Source: an uncultured Bacilli bacterium (lineage in GTDB: Bacteria > Bacillota_I > Bacilli_A > RF39 > UBA660). From it: a DNA stretch of 64,000 nt. The notes under the pieces are model-generated. The model was not told where the DNA came from, made no database searches, and was given only the letters and a program-made list of their open reading frames with translations. Both the position numbers and the translations under genes were made by a program. Shown here piece by piece: positions 18,520 to 26,557 of this stretch. The first letter of the stretch is position 1. Every line of letters starts with the position of its first letter. The DNA lies in contig CAKPHU010000003.1 of NCBI GenBank assembly GCA_934162125.1, forward strand, positions 124,001 through 188,000, read 5' to 3'.

Positions 18520-18696
18520 ATGGAAAAGATTGTTGGTGAAGGAAAAGGTTTTGAAAGAATTAGACGTGTTACTGGTTATTTAGCTGGTGATGTTTCTAGA
18601 TTCAATAACGGAAAAAGAGCCGAAGAAAAAGATCGTGTTAAACATAGTGGATTAAAGGATTTACAAAAAACTACTTGCAGTACTTGTAAAGACTAA
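18520..18696 (+). CDS. Separate glycyl-radical subunit of class III ribonucleotide reductase
   Basis: 58 residues. FERIRRVTGYL with Gly19, followed by FNNGKRAEEKDRVKH, is the C-terminal glycyl-radical domain that single-chain NrdD proteins carry at their end. The ATG at 18520 has a perfect AAAGGAGGT SD seven bases upstream, which the longer in-frame start at 18493 would lack. The preceding gene ends with a TAA at 18503-18505 in another frame. A CSTC motif closes the protein. Inference: it docks on the 771-residue subunit and is activated by the NrdG encoded 5 bp downstream. An alternative is a frameshifted nrdD, but the SD and clean start argue for a real gene. Confidence 0.85.
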   Translation: MEKIVGEGKGFERIRRVTGYLAGDVSRFNNGKRAEEKDRVKHSGLKDLQKTTCSTCKD

Positions 18697-18701
18697 GAAG
18701 A

Positions 18702-19253
18702 ATGCAAATTAGGTTAGCAGCCGATTTACAGTGTGATTCCATAGTTGATGGGGAGGGAATTAGAACTGTAATTTGGACACAAGGGTGTCCACATAATTGT
18801 AAGGGCTGTCATAATCCATCAACACATGATTTTTCTTCAGGATATTTAGTTGACGTTGAAGATGTTATTGAGGAATTAAAACAATTAAAAAATCAAGATG
18901 GTATTACTCTTTCAGGAGGAGATCCTGTATGTCAAAGTGAAGCTTGTACAGAAATATGCAAAGCTGCTCATGAATTAGGACTTAATGTTTGGTGTTATAC
19001 AGGATTTACTTTTGAACAGATGCTATTGAATCCAAAACATAGAGAGCTTTTAAATCATATTGATGTTTTAGTAGATGGTAAGTTTATCTTGGAACAAAAG
19101 AGTTTGGATATCTATTTTAGAGGTTCTAGAAATCAAAGAATTATAGATGTTCCTCTTAGTTTAGAGAGACAACAAGTTGTTTTAGTTCCAAAATACATAG
19201 AAGATAAAGATTATGGTGATCTTTATCAAAAACCTAAATATATGTTTATATAG
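18702..19253 (+). CDS. nrdG: Anaerobic ribonucleotide reductase activating protein (second copy)
   Basis: 183 residues. Radical SAM motif CPHNCKGC (C29, C33, C36), preceded by DGEGIRTVIWTQG; SGGDP and WCYTGFTFEQ follow. Third gene of the split-reductase operon, five bases after the radical subunit; an AGAAG site serves as weak SD. It should generate the radical on Gly19 of the 58-residue subunit. Confidence 0.94.
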   Translation: MQIRLAADLQCDSIVDGEGIRTVIWTQGCPHNCKGCHNPSTHDFSSGYLVDVEDVIEELKQLKNQDGITLSGGDPVCQSEACTEICKAAHELGLNVWCYTGFTFEQMLLNPKHRELLNHIDVLVDGKFILEQKSLDIYFRGSRNQRIIDVPLSLERQQVVLVPKYIEDKDYGDLYQKPKYMFI

Positions 19254-19275
19254 ACAGCGGTTGGCTGTCTTTTTT
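19253..19275 (+). terminator. Rho-independent terminator of the second nrd operon
   Basis: GACAGC, five-base loop, GCTGTC, T-run; the stem begins at the last base of the stop codon. Confidence 0.85.
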
Positions 19276-19318
19276 GTCGAATTTTGTCGAATGCTTTTTT
19301 TGACAGGTTTTGTCGAAT
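19272..19318 (+). promoter_or_regulatory. Three Spo0A boxes upstream of spoIIA-like operon
   Basis: TTTTGTCGAAT occurs three times, at 19272-19282, 19282-19292 and 19308-19318. The core TGTCGAA is the known Spo0A-binding box of Firmicutes. The array lies about 50-95 bp before the spoIIAA-like start, as 0A boxes do in front of spoIIA of Bacillus subtilis. Just downstream, GGAAAT (19323-19328) and TAAT (19340-19343) resemble a sigma-H promoter with mismatches; that last point is weak. Confidence 0.75.
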
Positions 19319-19367
19319 TACTGGAAATAAGTTGATAGTTAATTTATATTACTCTTGAGGTGAGAAC

Positions 19368-19700
19368 TTGCTAAAGATGGAAATGGATATAGTAAGAGGG
19401 ACAATTTTTATAAAGATGGAAGGGGAAATGACTGAGAAGAGTTATATGATTTTAGAGAAGAAAATTAATCAATTACTTTATGAATATGGTATGCATTCGT
19501 TTGTTTTTAATTTTTCTTATCTTAATAGGTTTGATGATAATATTTTTAGTAAAATACAAAATAAAGTTATCGAAATATTACTTAGTTGTGGAAAAGTTAT
19601 TTTTTGTGGACTAGGAAGACAATATCATAGTTTTAGTGATAAGCAGAAAAGACTTATTTATGTAGATAATGAAATGGAGGCTTTTAATCAAATAAACTAA
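19368..19700 (+). CDS. spoIIAA: STAS-domain protein, SpoIIAA-like anti-anti-sigma factor
   Basis: 110 residues, one STAS domain (MEMDIVRGTIFIKMEGEMTEKSYMILEKKI). In well-studied sporulators SpoIIAA frees sigma-F by binding the anti-sigma kinase SpoIIAB and is controlled by phosphorylation of a Ser in the MDSSG loop. Here that loop reads FDDNIF (residues 55-60), with no Ser or Thr at the site. The start is TTG at 19368, with GAGGTG five bases upstream. The next gene is the sigma factor, starting at the base after the stop, so spoIIAB is missing from its usual place. The protein may therefore work differently or have lost regulation. Confidence 0.75.
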   Translation: MLKMEMDIVRGTIFIKMEGEMTEKSYMILEKKINQLLYEYGMHSFVFNFSYLNRFDDNIFSKIQNKVIEILLSCGKVIFCGLGRQYHSFSDKQKRLIYVDNEMEAFNQIN

Positions 19701-20342
19701 ATGGATACAATCTTAGAATATGAGGGATTAGTGTATAGTGTTATAAGAAAATATACAAAGTATTTTGAACAGGATGACTTATATCAAGTTGGTATGATGG
19801 GACTTATTAGTGCTTATAAAAACTTTGATGAAAGTCAGGATACAAAATTTTCAACATATGCATACTATTATATTTTAGGAGAAGTTAGAAAATATATAAG
19901 AGAAAGTAATTTGGTAAAAGTGGGTAGTAAATTAATGAAAGTAAGTCATAGTATTCAGAAGGCTAGAGAAGTCATGAGTCAAAGATTAGGAAGAGAACCT
20001 ACCACTTTAGAATTGTCTGTATTCTTAGAAGTTGATGTTAGTACTATTGAAGAAGCAAGTATCGCAACTCAAGAAGTTCAGAGTCTTGATTATAGTTTTG
20101 ATGAGGATAGTGGAGAATTTTATAATTCAGTTTCTTGTCTAGATAACGGTTTGAACGATAGAATACTAGATTTAAGAGAAGGAATTAGTAATTTGGATCA
20201 GGAATCAAAAGATATTATTAGGACTAGGTATTATGAAGATATGACACAGACTGAGGCTAGTCGTAAATTGGGAATTAGTCAAGTGCAAGTATCTAGAAAA
20301 GAAGGAAAGATATTAGAAAAATTAAGAGAATCTTTAAAATAG
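19701..20342 (+). CDS. sigF: Sporulation sigma factor, SigF/SigG type
   Basis: 213 residues, shorter than many SigF/SigG but with all parts: region 2 (DDLYQVGMMGLISAYKNFD, then KFSTYAYYYILGEVRKYIRE), region 3 (LMKVSHSIQKA to the EPTTLELS helix) and region 4 (LDQESKDIIRTRYYEDMTQ, then EASRKLGISQVQVSRKE). The placement after a SpoIIAA-like protein and before spoVA genes matches the spoIIA order, so SigF is the best name; SigG cannot be excluded by sequence alone. The ATG follows the upstream stop directly, implying translational coupling. Confidence 0.82.
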   Translation: MDTILEYEGLVYSVIRKYTKYFEQDDLYQVGMMGLISAYKNFDESQDTKFSTYAYYYILGEVRKYIRESNLVKVGSKLMKVSHSIQKAREVMSQRLGREPTTLELSVFLEVDVSTIEEASIATQEVQSLDYSFDEDSGEFYNSVSCLDNGLNDRILDLREGISNLDQESKDIIRTRYYEDMTQTEASRKLGISQVQVSRKEGKILEKLRESLK

Positions 20343-20399
20343 ATTTTCTTATTTTTGTATGTTTTGAAAAAAAATGGAAATATTAGTAATGGTGATTTG

Positions 20400-20843
20400 A
20401 TGAATAAATATGTTTATAAAAAAATAGCAGATAAGTATGTAGCAAAGGAACATAGGGTACGAGATGTGATAGTGGCATTTATATCTGGTGGATTTATAGG
20501 TATGTTGGGTGAAGGTATTATTGAAATACTTTGTGGTTGCTTTCATATGGCGAGAAGTATGGCTGGTACTTATATGATTTTAATCATGATATTTTTAGCT
20601 AGTTTTTGTACGGCTTTAGGTTTCTTTGATAAACTTGTTTCTAAATTTAAATGTGGACTTTTGATTCCAATAACGGGATTTGCACATTCGATTGCGAGTT
20701 CAATTTTAGATTATAAGAATGAAGGATTTATTTATGGATTTGGATCAAATGTATTTAAGTTAGCTGGGTCAGTATTGCTTTATGGAATAGTGGCAGCAGT
20801 TACGATGGCAATGATTAGATATTTATTGGGAGGAGTAGCATGA
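20400..20843 (+). CDS. spoVAC: SpoVAC, dipicolinate channel protein
   Basis: 147 residues from the ATG at 20400 (a TTG at 20355 would extend it without an SD; GGTGAT lies four bases before the ATG). Membrane protein with about four helices and a conserved ending typical of SpoVAC (LLIPITGFAHSIASSILDY, then GFIYGFGSNVFKLAGSVLLYGIV). SpoVAC forms the pathway for Ca-dipicolinate during spore formation and germination. Overlaps spoVAD by four bases. Confidence 0.88.
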   Translation: MNKYVYKKIADKYVAKEHRVRDVIVAFISGGFIGMLGEGIIEILCGCFHMARSMAGTYMILIMIFLASFCTALGFFDKLVSKFKCGLLIPITGFAHSIASSILDYKNEGFIYGFGSNVFKLAGSVLLYGIVAAVTMAMIRYLLGGVA

Positions 20844-21826
20844 CATATAAATTTGAGAATGTTTATTTAGTTGATACTGCAACAGTTTGTGGACCATATG
20901 AGAAGATGGGTCCTTTAAAAAGATACTTTGATAAGACTTATAATGATTTGTATTTTGGAGAAAAGTCTTTTGAAAAGGCAGAAATAAAATCAGTGAGGGA
21001 AGCTATAAATATTTTACTTAAGAAGGTAGGCCTTACTGGTGCTGAAATTGATTTAGTAGTAGGAGGAGATTTATTAAATCAAATTGCAGCTTCTACTTAT
21101 GGAAGTGTTAATTGTGGAAAAGGTTTTATTGGAGTATATGGTGCTTGTAGTACGATAGCGATGGCAATTATTGTAGCTGGTAGTCTAGTTAATACGAAAA
21201 TGATTAATAATGCTGTATGTGTTACTTCTTCACATAATATGGGAAGTGAAAAGCAGTTTAGAAATCCTACTGAATATGGAGCTCCTAAACCTGATACAGC
21301 TACTTTTACAGCAACAGGAGGAGCAGCATGTCTTTTGGTAAGGGAAAAATCAGATATAAAAGTTGAAGCTGTTACAATAGGGAAGATTATCGATTATGAA
21401 GAAAATGATCCTAATCATATGGGAAGAGTAATGGCTCCTGCTGCAATTGATACATTACTTAATCATTTTAAGGAAACTGGTAGAAAGCCAGAGTATTATG
21501 ATTTAATTGTGACTGGGGATTTAGGTATTTATGGTAAAGAGATTGTGGTAAAGGCTTTAGAGAAAGAAGGATATTCTCTAAATAATTATGATGATTGTGG
21601 TACGATGCTTTATGATTTAGGTCGACAAAAAGACGTAAAAGCTGGTGGAAGTGGACCAGTATGTAGTGCTTTAGTTACTTTCGGTTATATATTTGATCAA
21701 TTAAAAAAGAAAAAGTTAAAGAAAGTTTTAGTGGTACCGACAGGGGCTTTGTTTTCACCAACACTTATTTATCAAAAGGAAAATATTAATTCAATTGCGC
21801 ATGCGATTAGTTTGGAGGCTATTTAA
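20840..21826 (+). CDS. spoVAD: SpoVAD, thiolase-fold dipicolinate-binding protein
   Basis: 328 residues, full length for the family. Thiolase-like fold with GACSTIAMAI in the position of the nucleophile loop, TATFTATGGAACLLV, and the C-terminal GGSGPVCSALVTFGYI. Known SpoVAD binds dipicolinic acid on the cytosolic side of the spore inner membrane. Translationally coupled to spoVAC and to spoVAE (shared base at 21826). Confidence 0.92.
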   Translation: MTYKFENVYLVDTATVCGPYEKMGPLKRYFDKTYNDLYFGEKSFEKAEIKSVREAINILLKKVGLTGAEIDLVVGGDLLNQIAASTYGSVNCGKGFIGVYGACSTIAMAIIVAGSLVNTKMINNAVCVTSSHNMGSEKQFRNPTEYGAPKPDTATFTATGGAACLLVREKSDIKVEAVTIGKIIDYEENDPNHMGRVMAPAAIDTLLNHFKETGRKPEYYDLIVTGDLGIYGKEIVVKALEKEGYSLNNYDDCGTMLYDLGRQKDVKAGGSGPVCSALVTFGYIFDQLKKKKLKKVLVVPTGALFSPTLIYQKENINSIAHAISLEAI

Positions 21827-22176
21827 TGTTACTTATTAGATCTTTTATATTCTGTGGACTTATTTGTTTAATTTCACAAATTGTTTTGGATAATACAAAA
21901 TTAACACCTGGACATATTACAAGTATTTTGGTAGTTATTGGTGTACTTTTAGATTTTTCTAATATTTATGATAAAATTATTAATTTTGTTGGAGGAGGAG
22001 CTATGCTTCCAATTACTAGTTTTGGACATTCATTGGTACATGGAGCTATTGGTAGAGCTAGCGAGGTAGGACTTGTTGGAGTGTTGATGGGGGTGTTTGA
22101 TTTAACTTCAGCTGGTATTGCGGCAGCTGTGTTCTTCTCATTTGTTTTTGCACTTATTTTTAAACCTAAAAATTAG
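21826..22176 (+). CDS. spoVAE: SpoVAE, dipicolinate channel protein
   Basis: 116 residues, three to four membrane helices with GHITSILVVIGVLLDF and AMLPITSFGHSLVHGAIG, the SpoVAEb pattern. Last gene of the sporulation block. Only C, D and E of the usual SpoVA set are here, the set conserved in most spore formers. Confidence 0.9.
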   Translation: MLLIRSFIFCGLICLISQIVLDNTKLTPGHITSILVVIGVLLDFSNIYDKIINFVGGGAMLPITSFGHSLVHGAIGRASEVGLVGVLMGVFDLTSAGIAAAVFFSFVFALIFKPKN

Positions 22177-22229
22177 TTTCTATTTTAAGAACTTCATGGT
22201 ATTATATATTTATAATAGGATGTGTTGTT

Positions 22230-23651
22230 ATGAAGACAAATAGAATGAAGTTTATTGTTTATGCAGTTTTAATGTTTTTTCTTTTTATGTTGGTAATAGA
22301 ATCATCTTATAGTTTTTTAGGTAGATATATTACTGTTGGACTTTTTAGAATAGTTAGCCTTGGTAAGTATGGAATTGATTTTTTATTTGAACTGGTGTTA
22401 GCTATTATTGCGTTAATAATAGTTTTACTTAGTAAAAATCACTATATTTTTTTGGATAAAAAAGAAAATATTTTTAAATCTGTTTTTGTAGGGTTACCAA
22501 TATTTGCTTTGTCAGTCTTTATTTTTGCGGGTAATATTACAGATGTTTTAAAGACTGGTAATGTTAACATTTATAATGTTCTTAGTTTGATTTTGTATAC
22601 AATTACTATTGGGATAACAGAAGAGTTCTTTTGTAGGGCATGGTTACTTAATGAGTTTTTGGAACGATATGGTAACTCTTACAAGGGTGTTATTAAATGT
22701 ATTGTAGTGTCTGCTTTACTTTTTGGTCTTATTCATTGGACTAATGTATTAAATGGGCAAACAGTATTGGAGACAGCAACTCAGATAATACAAGCAACAG
22801 CTATTGGTGTTGTTTTGGGAGCAATTTATTATCGTACTAAGAATATTTGGTCTGTGGTTTTTCTTCATGCTTTTTGGGATTTTGCGATTATGTTCTCAGA
22901 TGTTAATTTACTTAAAGATTGTGTTAGTTTACCGGTTACAGATAACTTGTATGTTTTGTCACAAGCAATTTTTAGTTTAGGAATAGCTGGAGCTTTCTTA
23001 GCACTAGGATTTTATATTTTACGAAGATCAAAAGTTATGCCTTTGATTGATGGTGAAACTTTGACTCAAGAAGATATTAAGAAGAGTAAGAGGGCTGAAG
23101 AAATATTAGTTATTGTCGCAATTGCTTGCTGGATTGGTGGTTCATATTTAGGCAGTTTTGTTCAGAATTTATCTAAAGTAGAAGATGATGATTTAAGTAT
23201 TTGTTATAGTTATAATGAAAAGAAGATTAAAGATTATGAGACCCATTATTATTCGTATGATCATTTTAATGTTAGTTATGAAGATATTAATTTTGAAATA
23301 AAGTTGAGTGACGGAAAAGTAAGATTAATAAATAAAGAGAGTGACATTAATTATTCTGTTGATGTTAGTAATGTTTTAGAACTTGTTGTTTTAGAGAAGA
23401 AAGATTATTTTGCAGTCATGTTTTATGATGGCGATAGTCTATATTTTAGTAATTATTTAGTTAAAGAGAATATGTCTTATAATGATACTTATTTAAGTAG
23501 ATTTAATGGCTCTTTTATGAAAATTGGAGTGCCAGATTTGAGTCAACTTGGATATTTAACGACAGATGATAATAGTTATTTGATGTTAGTTAGTTCAGTT
23601 AATGACAAGTATGTTCTTGATGATGCAGGTAACGTTAGTATAATTAAATAG
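22230..23651 (+). CDS. CPBP family intramembrane protease with C-terminal extracytoplasmic domain
   Basis: 473 residues. Several membrane helices; the glutamic protease motifs are visible: EEFFCR (about residue 131), GLIHWTN (about 170) and FLHAFWDF (about 211). After the last helix (about 295-310) a 160-residue hydrophilic domain with no recognised family follows, longer than in standard CPBP/CAAX proteases. Substrate unknown; such proteins act in prenyl-protein processing, bacteriocin immunity or membrane-protein control. Confidence 0.82.
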   Translation: MKTNRMKFIVYAVLMFFLFMLVIESSYSFLGRYITVGLFRIVSLGKYGIDFLFELVLAIIALIIVLLSKNHYIFLDKKENIFKSVFVGLPIFALSVFIFAGNITDVLKTGNVNIYNVLSLILYTITIGITEEFFCRAWLLNEFLERYGNSYKGVIKCIVVSALLFGLIHWTNVLNGQTVLETATQIIQATAIGVVLGAIYYRTKNIWSVVFLHAFWDFAIMFSDVNLLKDCVSLPVTDNLYVLSQAIFSLGIAGAFLALGFYILRRSKVMPLIDGETLTQEDIKKSKRAEEILVIVAIACWIGGSYLGSFVQNLSKVEDDDLSICYSYNEKKIKDYETHYYSYDHFNVSYEDINFEIKLSDGKVRLINKESDINYSVDVSNVLELVVLEKKDYFAVMFYDGDSLYFSNYLVKENMSYNDTYLSRFNGSFMKIGVPDLSQLGYLTTDDNSYLMLVSSVNDKYVLDDAGNVSIIK

Positions 23652-23681
23652 AAAAGACTGAGAGAAATCTCAGTCTTGTTT
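23652..23681. terminator. Bidirectional terminator between convergent genes
   Basis: AAGACTGAGA, GAAA loop, TCTCAGTCTT, with T-rich flanks on both strands. The stop codon of the minus-strand gene lies within the stem. Confidence 0.85.
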
Positions 23682-23981
23682 TGATATTTTTAAAATTTCA
23701 TCATAGGAGTCGTCTTTAGCAATAATATTTTTGTGGCTCTCATGACATTTTTCACAACGATAAAGAATTTTATAAGTATCTTTAAACTTTTCTATTCCAA
23801 TAGGTTTTAGAAGGCCTTTACAAGTATTTTTACGATCTCCTGGCATTATGTCTACATGTTTGGAGTAGAGACAGAATGGACAATGGTCACGGGCTGTATA
23901 ATTAGCTTTTGGAACATTCTTGCCGCAATTTTCACAAATAAATTCTTCATCTAGCATATTAAATTGTTTCGTAATAATCAC
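23670..23981 (-). CDS. RNHCP-domain zinc-ribbon protein
   Basis: About 103 residues. CENCGKNVP, RDHCPFCLYSKHVD, PGDRKNTCKG and CEKCHESHKN give a set of Cys pairs and the RNHCP signature (here RDHCP) of this small zinc-binding family of unknown function. The start is uncertain: GTG at 23981 lacks a good SD, and ATG at 23957 gives MLDEEFICENCG, close to family N-termini. Confidence 0.85.
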   Translation of the reverse strand: MIITKQFNMLDEEFICENCGKNVPKANYTARDHCPFCLYSKHVDIMPGDRKNTCKGLLKPIGIEKFKDTYKILYRCEKCHESHKNIIAKDDSYDEILKISKQD

Positions 23982-23989
23982 CTGTAAAC

Positions 23990-24023
23990 ATTATAGCATA
24001 TTTTTAGTTTGTTATGATATAAT
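23990..24023. promoter_or_regulatory. Divergent extended -10 promoters (RNHCP gene and scpA)
   Basis: Minus strand TATG-C-TATAAT (23990-24000) and plus strand TATG-A-TATAAT (24013-24023), back to back in a 68-bp gap. Neither has a clear -35. Confidence 0.7.
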
Positions 24024-24049
24024 GTTTATAGTTCTTGGAGTGTGGAAGT

Positions 24050-24766
24050 ATGGAAATTAGAATTAATGAATTTGAAGGACCATTAGATTTATTACTTCAT
24101 CTTATAAAAGAAAGTAAGATGGATATAATGAATATCGAGATTGAAAAGATTACTGAGCAATATATGAATTATTTGGCTTTGCAGGAAAAACTTAATTTGG
24201 AAGTTGCTAGTGAATATCTTGTTATGGCGGCAGAACTTTTGGAGATAAAGTCTAAGTTATTACTTCCTGTTCAAAAAGAGGAAGATAGTGAAGAAGAAGT
24301 TGATCCAAGAGAAGAACTTGTTAATAGATTAATTGAATATCAAACTTATAAAGAGATTACTAAAGTACTTCAAGAAAAAGAAAATTTAAGAAAAGAAATA
24401 TATACTAAGTCACCAGAAAATATTAGAAATTATATTGATGAGGAGATGCCTATAGCAGGAGATGTTTCTTTAGATGATTTGATGGAGGCTTTTAAGAAGT
24501 ATTTAGAAAGAAAAAAAGATAGTAAACCATTAAATACAAAAGTTACAGTAAATGAAATAAGTGTTTCTTCAAGGCGACATGATATAAGAAAAATTTTAAA
24601 AGTAAAAGGAAGAGTATCATTTTTTGATTTATTTCCTGTTGTTACTAAAGAGTATGTGGTTGCAACATTTTTGGCAATATTAGAAATGGCTAAAAGCGGA
24701 GAGTTAGTGATTAAACAGGATAATACTTTTTCGGATATTGTTTGTGAGGTGACAAATAATGAATAA
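24050..24766 (+). CDS. scpA: Segregation and condensation protein A
   Basis: 238 residues from the ATG at 24050, which has GGAG nine bases upstream and gives the family N-terminus MEIRINEFEGPLDLLLHLI; a TTG at 24035 is less likely. Kleisin subunit of the bacterial SMC-ScpAB condensin. Later segments YLVMAAELLEIKSKLLLP and the C-terminal winged helix (VVATFLAILEMAKSGELVI) are typical. Overlaps scpB by eight bases. Confidence 0.95.
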   Translation: MEIRINEFEGPLDLLLHLIKESKMDIMNIEIEKITEQYMNYLALQEKLNLEVASEYLVMAAELLEIKSKLLLPVQKEEDSEEEVDPREELVNRLIEYQTYKEITKVLQEKENLRKEIYTKSPENIRNYIDEEMPIAGDVSLDDLMEAFKKYLERKKDSKPLNTKVTVNEISVSSRRHDIRKILKVKGRVSFFDLFPVVTKEYVVATFLAILEMAKSGELVIKQDNTFSDIVCEVTNNE

Positions 24767-25334
24767 GAAAGCTATTTTAGAGGGCTTGTTGTTTGTAGTT
24801 GGAGAAGATGGATTAACGATTGAGACTATTCAAGATGTTTTGGAATTGAATGATGAGGAAGCAAAGATCTTGATTATGGATTTAAAGAAAAGTTATGAAG
24901 CAGAGGATAGGGGACTTAGAATTGATTTTTTAGGTAATAAGTTTAAGTTGACAACAAAGGTTGAACATCGTGAATATTATCAGAAATTATTAGAAAGTCC
25001 AGAAACTAATACTTTAAGTCAAGCTGCGTTAGAGACTTTAGCAATAATTGCTTATAACGAGCCAATTACGAGAATGCAAATTAGTGCTTTAAGAGGAGTT
25101 GATACTACTCAAGTAATTAGAAAACTGGTTGCGAAGGGATTTATTAAAGAAAGTGGTAGAAGTGATTTACCTGGAAGACCAATTATGTATGAGACAACTA
25201 GTGAGTTTTTAGATTATTTTGGTTTGGCTACAATAGATGATTTACCTGATATGCAACAATTTATTACAGAAGAGGAAGTTGATAAAGATAGTGATTTATA
25301 TACTTCTACTTATAAAGATGGAGGCGAAGAGTAG
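24759..25334 (+). CDS. scpB: Segregation and condensation protein B
   Basis: 191 residues. Winged-helix kite subunit of SMC-ScpAB; AILEGLLFVVGEDGLT at the start and LETLAIIAYNEPITRMQI, then GVDTTQVIRKLVAKGFIKE, PGRPIMYETTSEFLDYFGL are family hallmarks. Overlaps scpA and abuts the next gene, so one operon. Confidence 0.96.
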   Translation: MNKKAILEGLLFVVGEDGLTIETIQDVLELNDEEAKILIMDLKKSYEAEDRGLRIDFLGNKFKLTTKVEHREYYQKLLESPETNTLSQAALETLAIIAYNEPITRMQISALRGVDTTQVIRKLVAKGFIKESGRSDLPGRPIMYETTSEFLDYFGLATIDDLPDMQQFITEEEVDKDSDLYTSTYKDGGEE

Positions 25335-26525
25335 ATGGAAAAGTTAGTTAATAAGAAATATATATTGACAACATTGGTAGCGGCATTAATTATTGTGATT
25401 GCACATAACTTGAGTTTGGATGGTCATATTAAAGATGTTGTTATTCCATATATGGTAACTCTTGCTAGTTATTTATACTTATTTAAAGATAATAAGAATT
25501 TAAATAAGGATGCATATTATTACTTGATACCAGTAGGACTTATCTTTTTAAATGCTTTTTTGGTAGAAGCAGATGTTACTAATTTTTTGCTTAATATAAT
25601 TATTTTAGCTCTTTTATTGACTATATTTATATTTAAGTGGACTAATAAAAATTATAAGTTGTCCTTAAATGGATTTAAGTGGATTTTTAAATTGTTTCCT
25701 GATGGATTCTTTAGTAATTTAAAATATTTGAAGAAAAGTGATAGAAAACATGATCCTAAGAAAGTAGATAGTGTTCTTTCAGGAGTATTGATTGGTGGAG
25801 CAATTGCGATAGTTATTATAGCTTTGTTCGCTTCAATGGATAGTTACTTTAGTTCTTTTATATTTAAGTTTTTAAATATTTTTAATTTAGATTTGAGTAA
25901 TTTTATTTTATTTATAATTAGTTTTATTTTTATATTTAGTGTAGGAATTAACGTATATAAACATAGAGAAGAAAAGGTTACGGAGATTAAAGTAAAAGAT
26001 GGGGATCCTATTACAGCTAATGTGGTATTAGGAATTATAAATTTTGTTTTTGTTTTATATTTGATTTCTGTTATTTCTAGAATTACTAATAATTTCTTAG
26101 GTATTCCAGTAGATTATACTTATGCTGGTTATGCAAGAGAAGGGTTCTTTCAGTTATTAGCGATTACAGTTATTAACTTTGTGGTTATTACTTATTTGAT
26201 ATATAAGACTAAATTGGTTAAAAATAATAAGACGGTACGTACTTTGATATATGTTTTAATAGGTTTCTCAGTTTTATTAATATTTACTTCTTATTATAAG
26301 ATGGCTTTATATGTTGCTCATTATGGTCTTACAACTTTAAGATTACAAGTTGTGCTATTCTTGAGCATGGATCTTATTATGTTTGTCATGTTGGTTGTAA
26401 AGACATTAAAGGGTATGAGTGATGATATGGTGAAATATTTCTTGGTGGCTATTACGACTTATATTTTGAATTTATATTTATGTAATCAAACGATGATTGA
26501 TTTTCTTAATAGTTTTATAAAATAA
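25335..26525 (+). CDS. DUF4173-like multi-pass membrane protein
   Basis: 396 residues with about ten hydrophobic helices. The segment YTYAGYAREGFFQLLAITVIN is typical of DUF4173/DUF4153-type proteins, which often sit near regulators; no biochemical role is established. Starts at the base after the scpB stop, so probably coexpressed with scpAB. Confidence 0.65.
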   Translation: MEKLVNKKYILTTLVAALIIVIAHNLSLDGHIKDVVIPYMVTLASYLYLFKDNKNLNKDAYYYLIPVGLIFLNAFLVEADVTNFLLNIIILALLLTIFIFKWTNKNYKLSLNGFKWIFKLFPDGFFSNLKYLKKSDRKHDPKKVDSVLSGVLIGGAIAIVIIALFASMDSYFSSFIFKFLNIFNLDLSNFILFIISFIFIFSVGINVYKHREEKVTEIKVKDGDPITANVVLGIINFVFVLYLISVISRITNNFLGIPVDYTYAGYAREGFFQLLAITVINFVVITYLIYKTKLVKNNKTVRTLIYVLIGFSVLLIFTSYYKMALYVAHYGLTTLRLQVVLFLSMDLIMFVMLVVKTLKGMSDDMVKYFLVAITTYILNLYLCNQTMIDFLNSFIK

Positions 26526-26557
26526 AAGTTTCAAGGTTTTGTCTTGAAACTTTTTTT
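26522..26557. terminator. Bidirectional terminator
   Basis: AAAAGTTTCAAG, seven-base loop, CTTGAAACTTTT with a T-run on the plus side and a T-rich stretch on the minus side, between convergent genes. Confidence 0.9.

Noticed and set aside
18480..18525. Programmed -1 frameshift joining NrdD and the radical domain
   Set aside because: A TAA stop, a perfect SD and an ATG at the right distance make separate translation the simpler reading.
22211..22216. TATAAT as promoter of the CPBP gene
   Set aside because: No -35 or TG extension, and the start point would fall after the SD.
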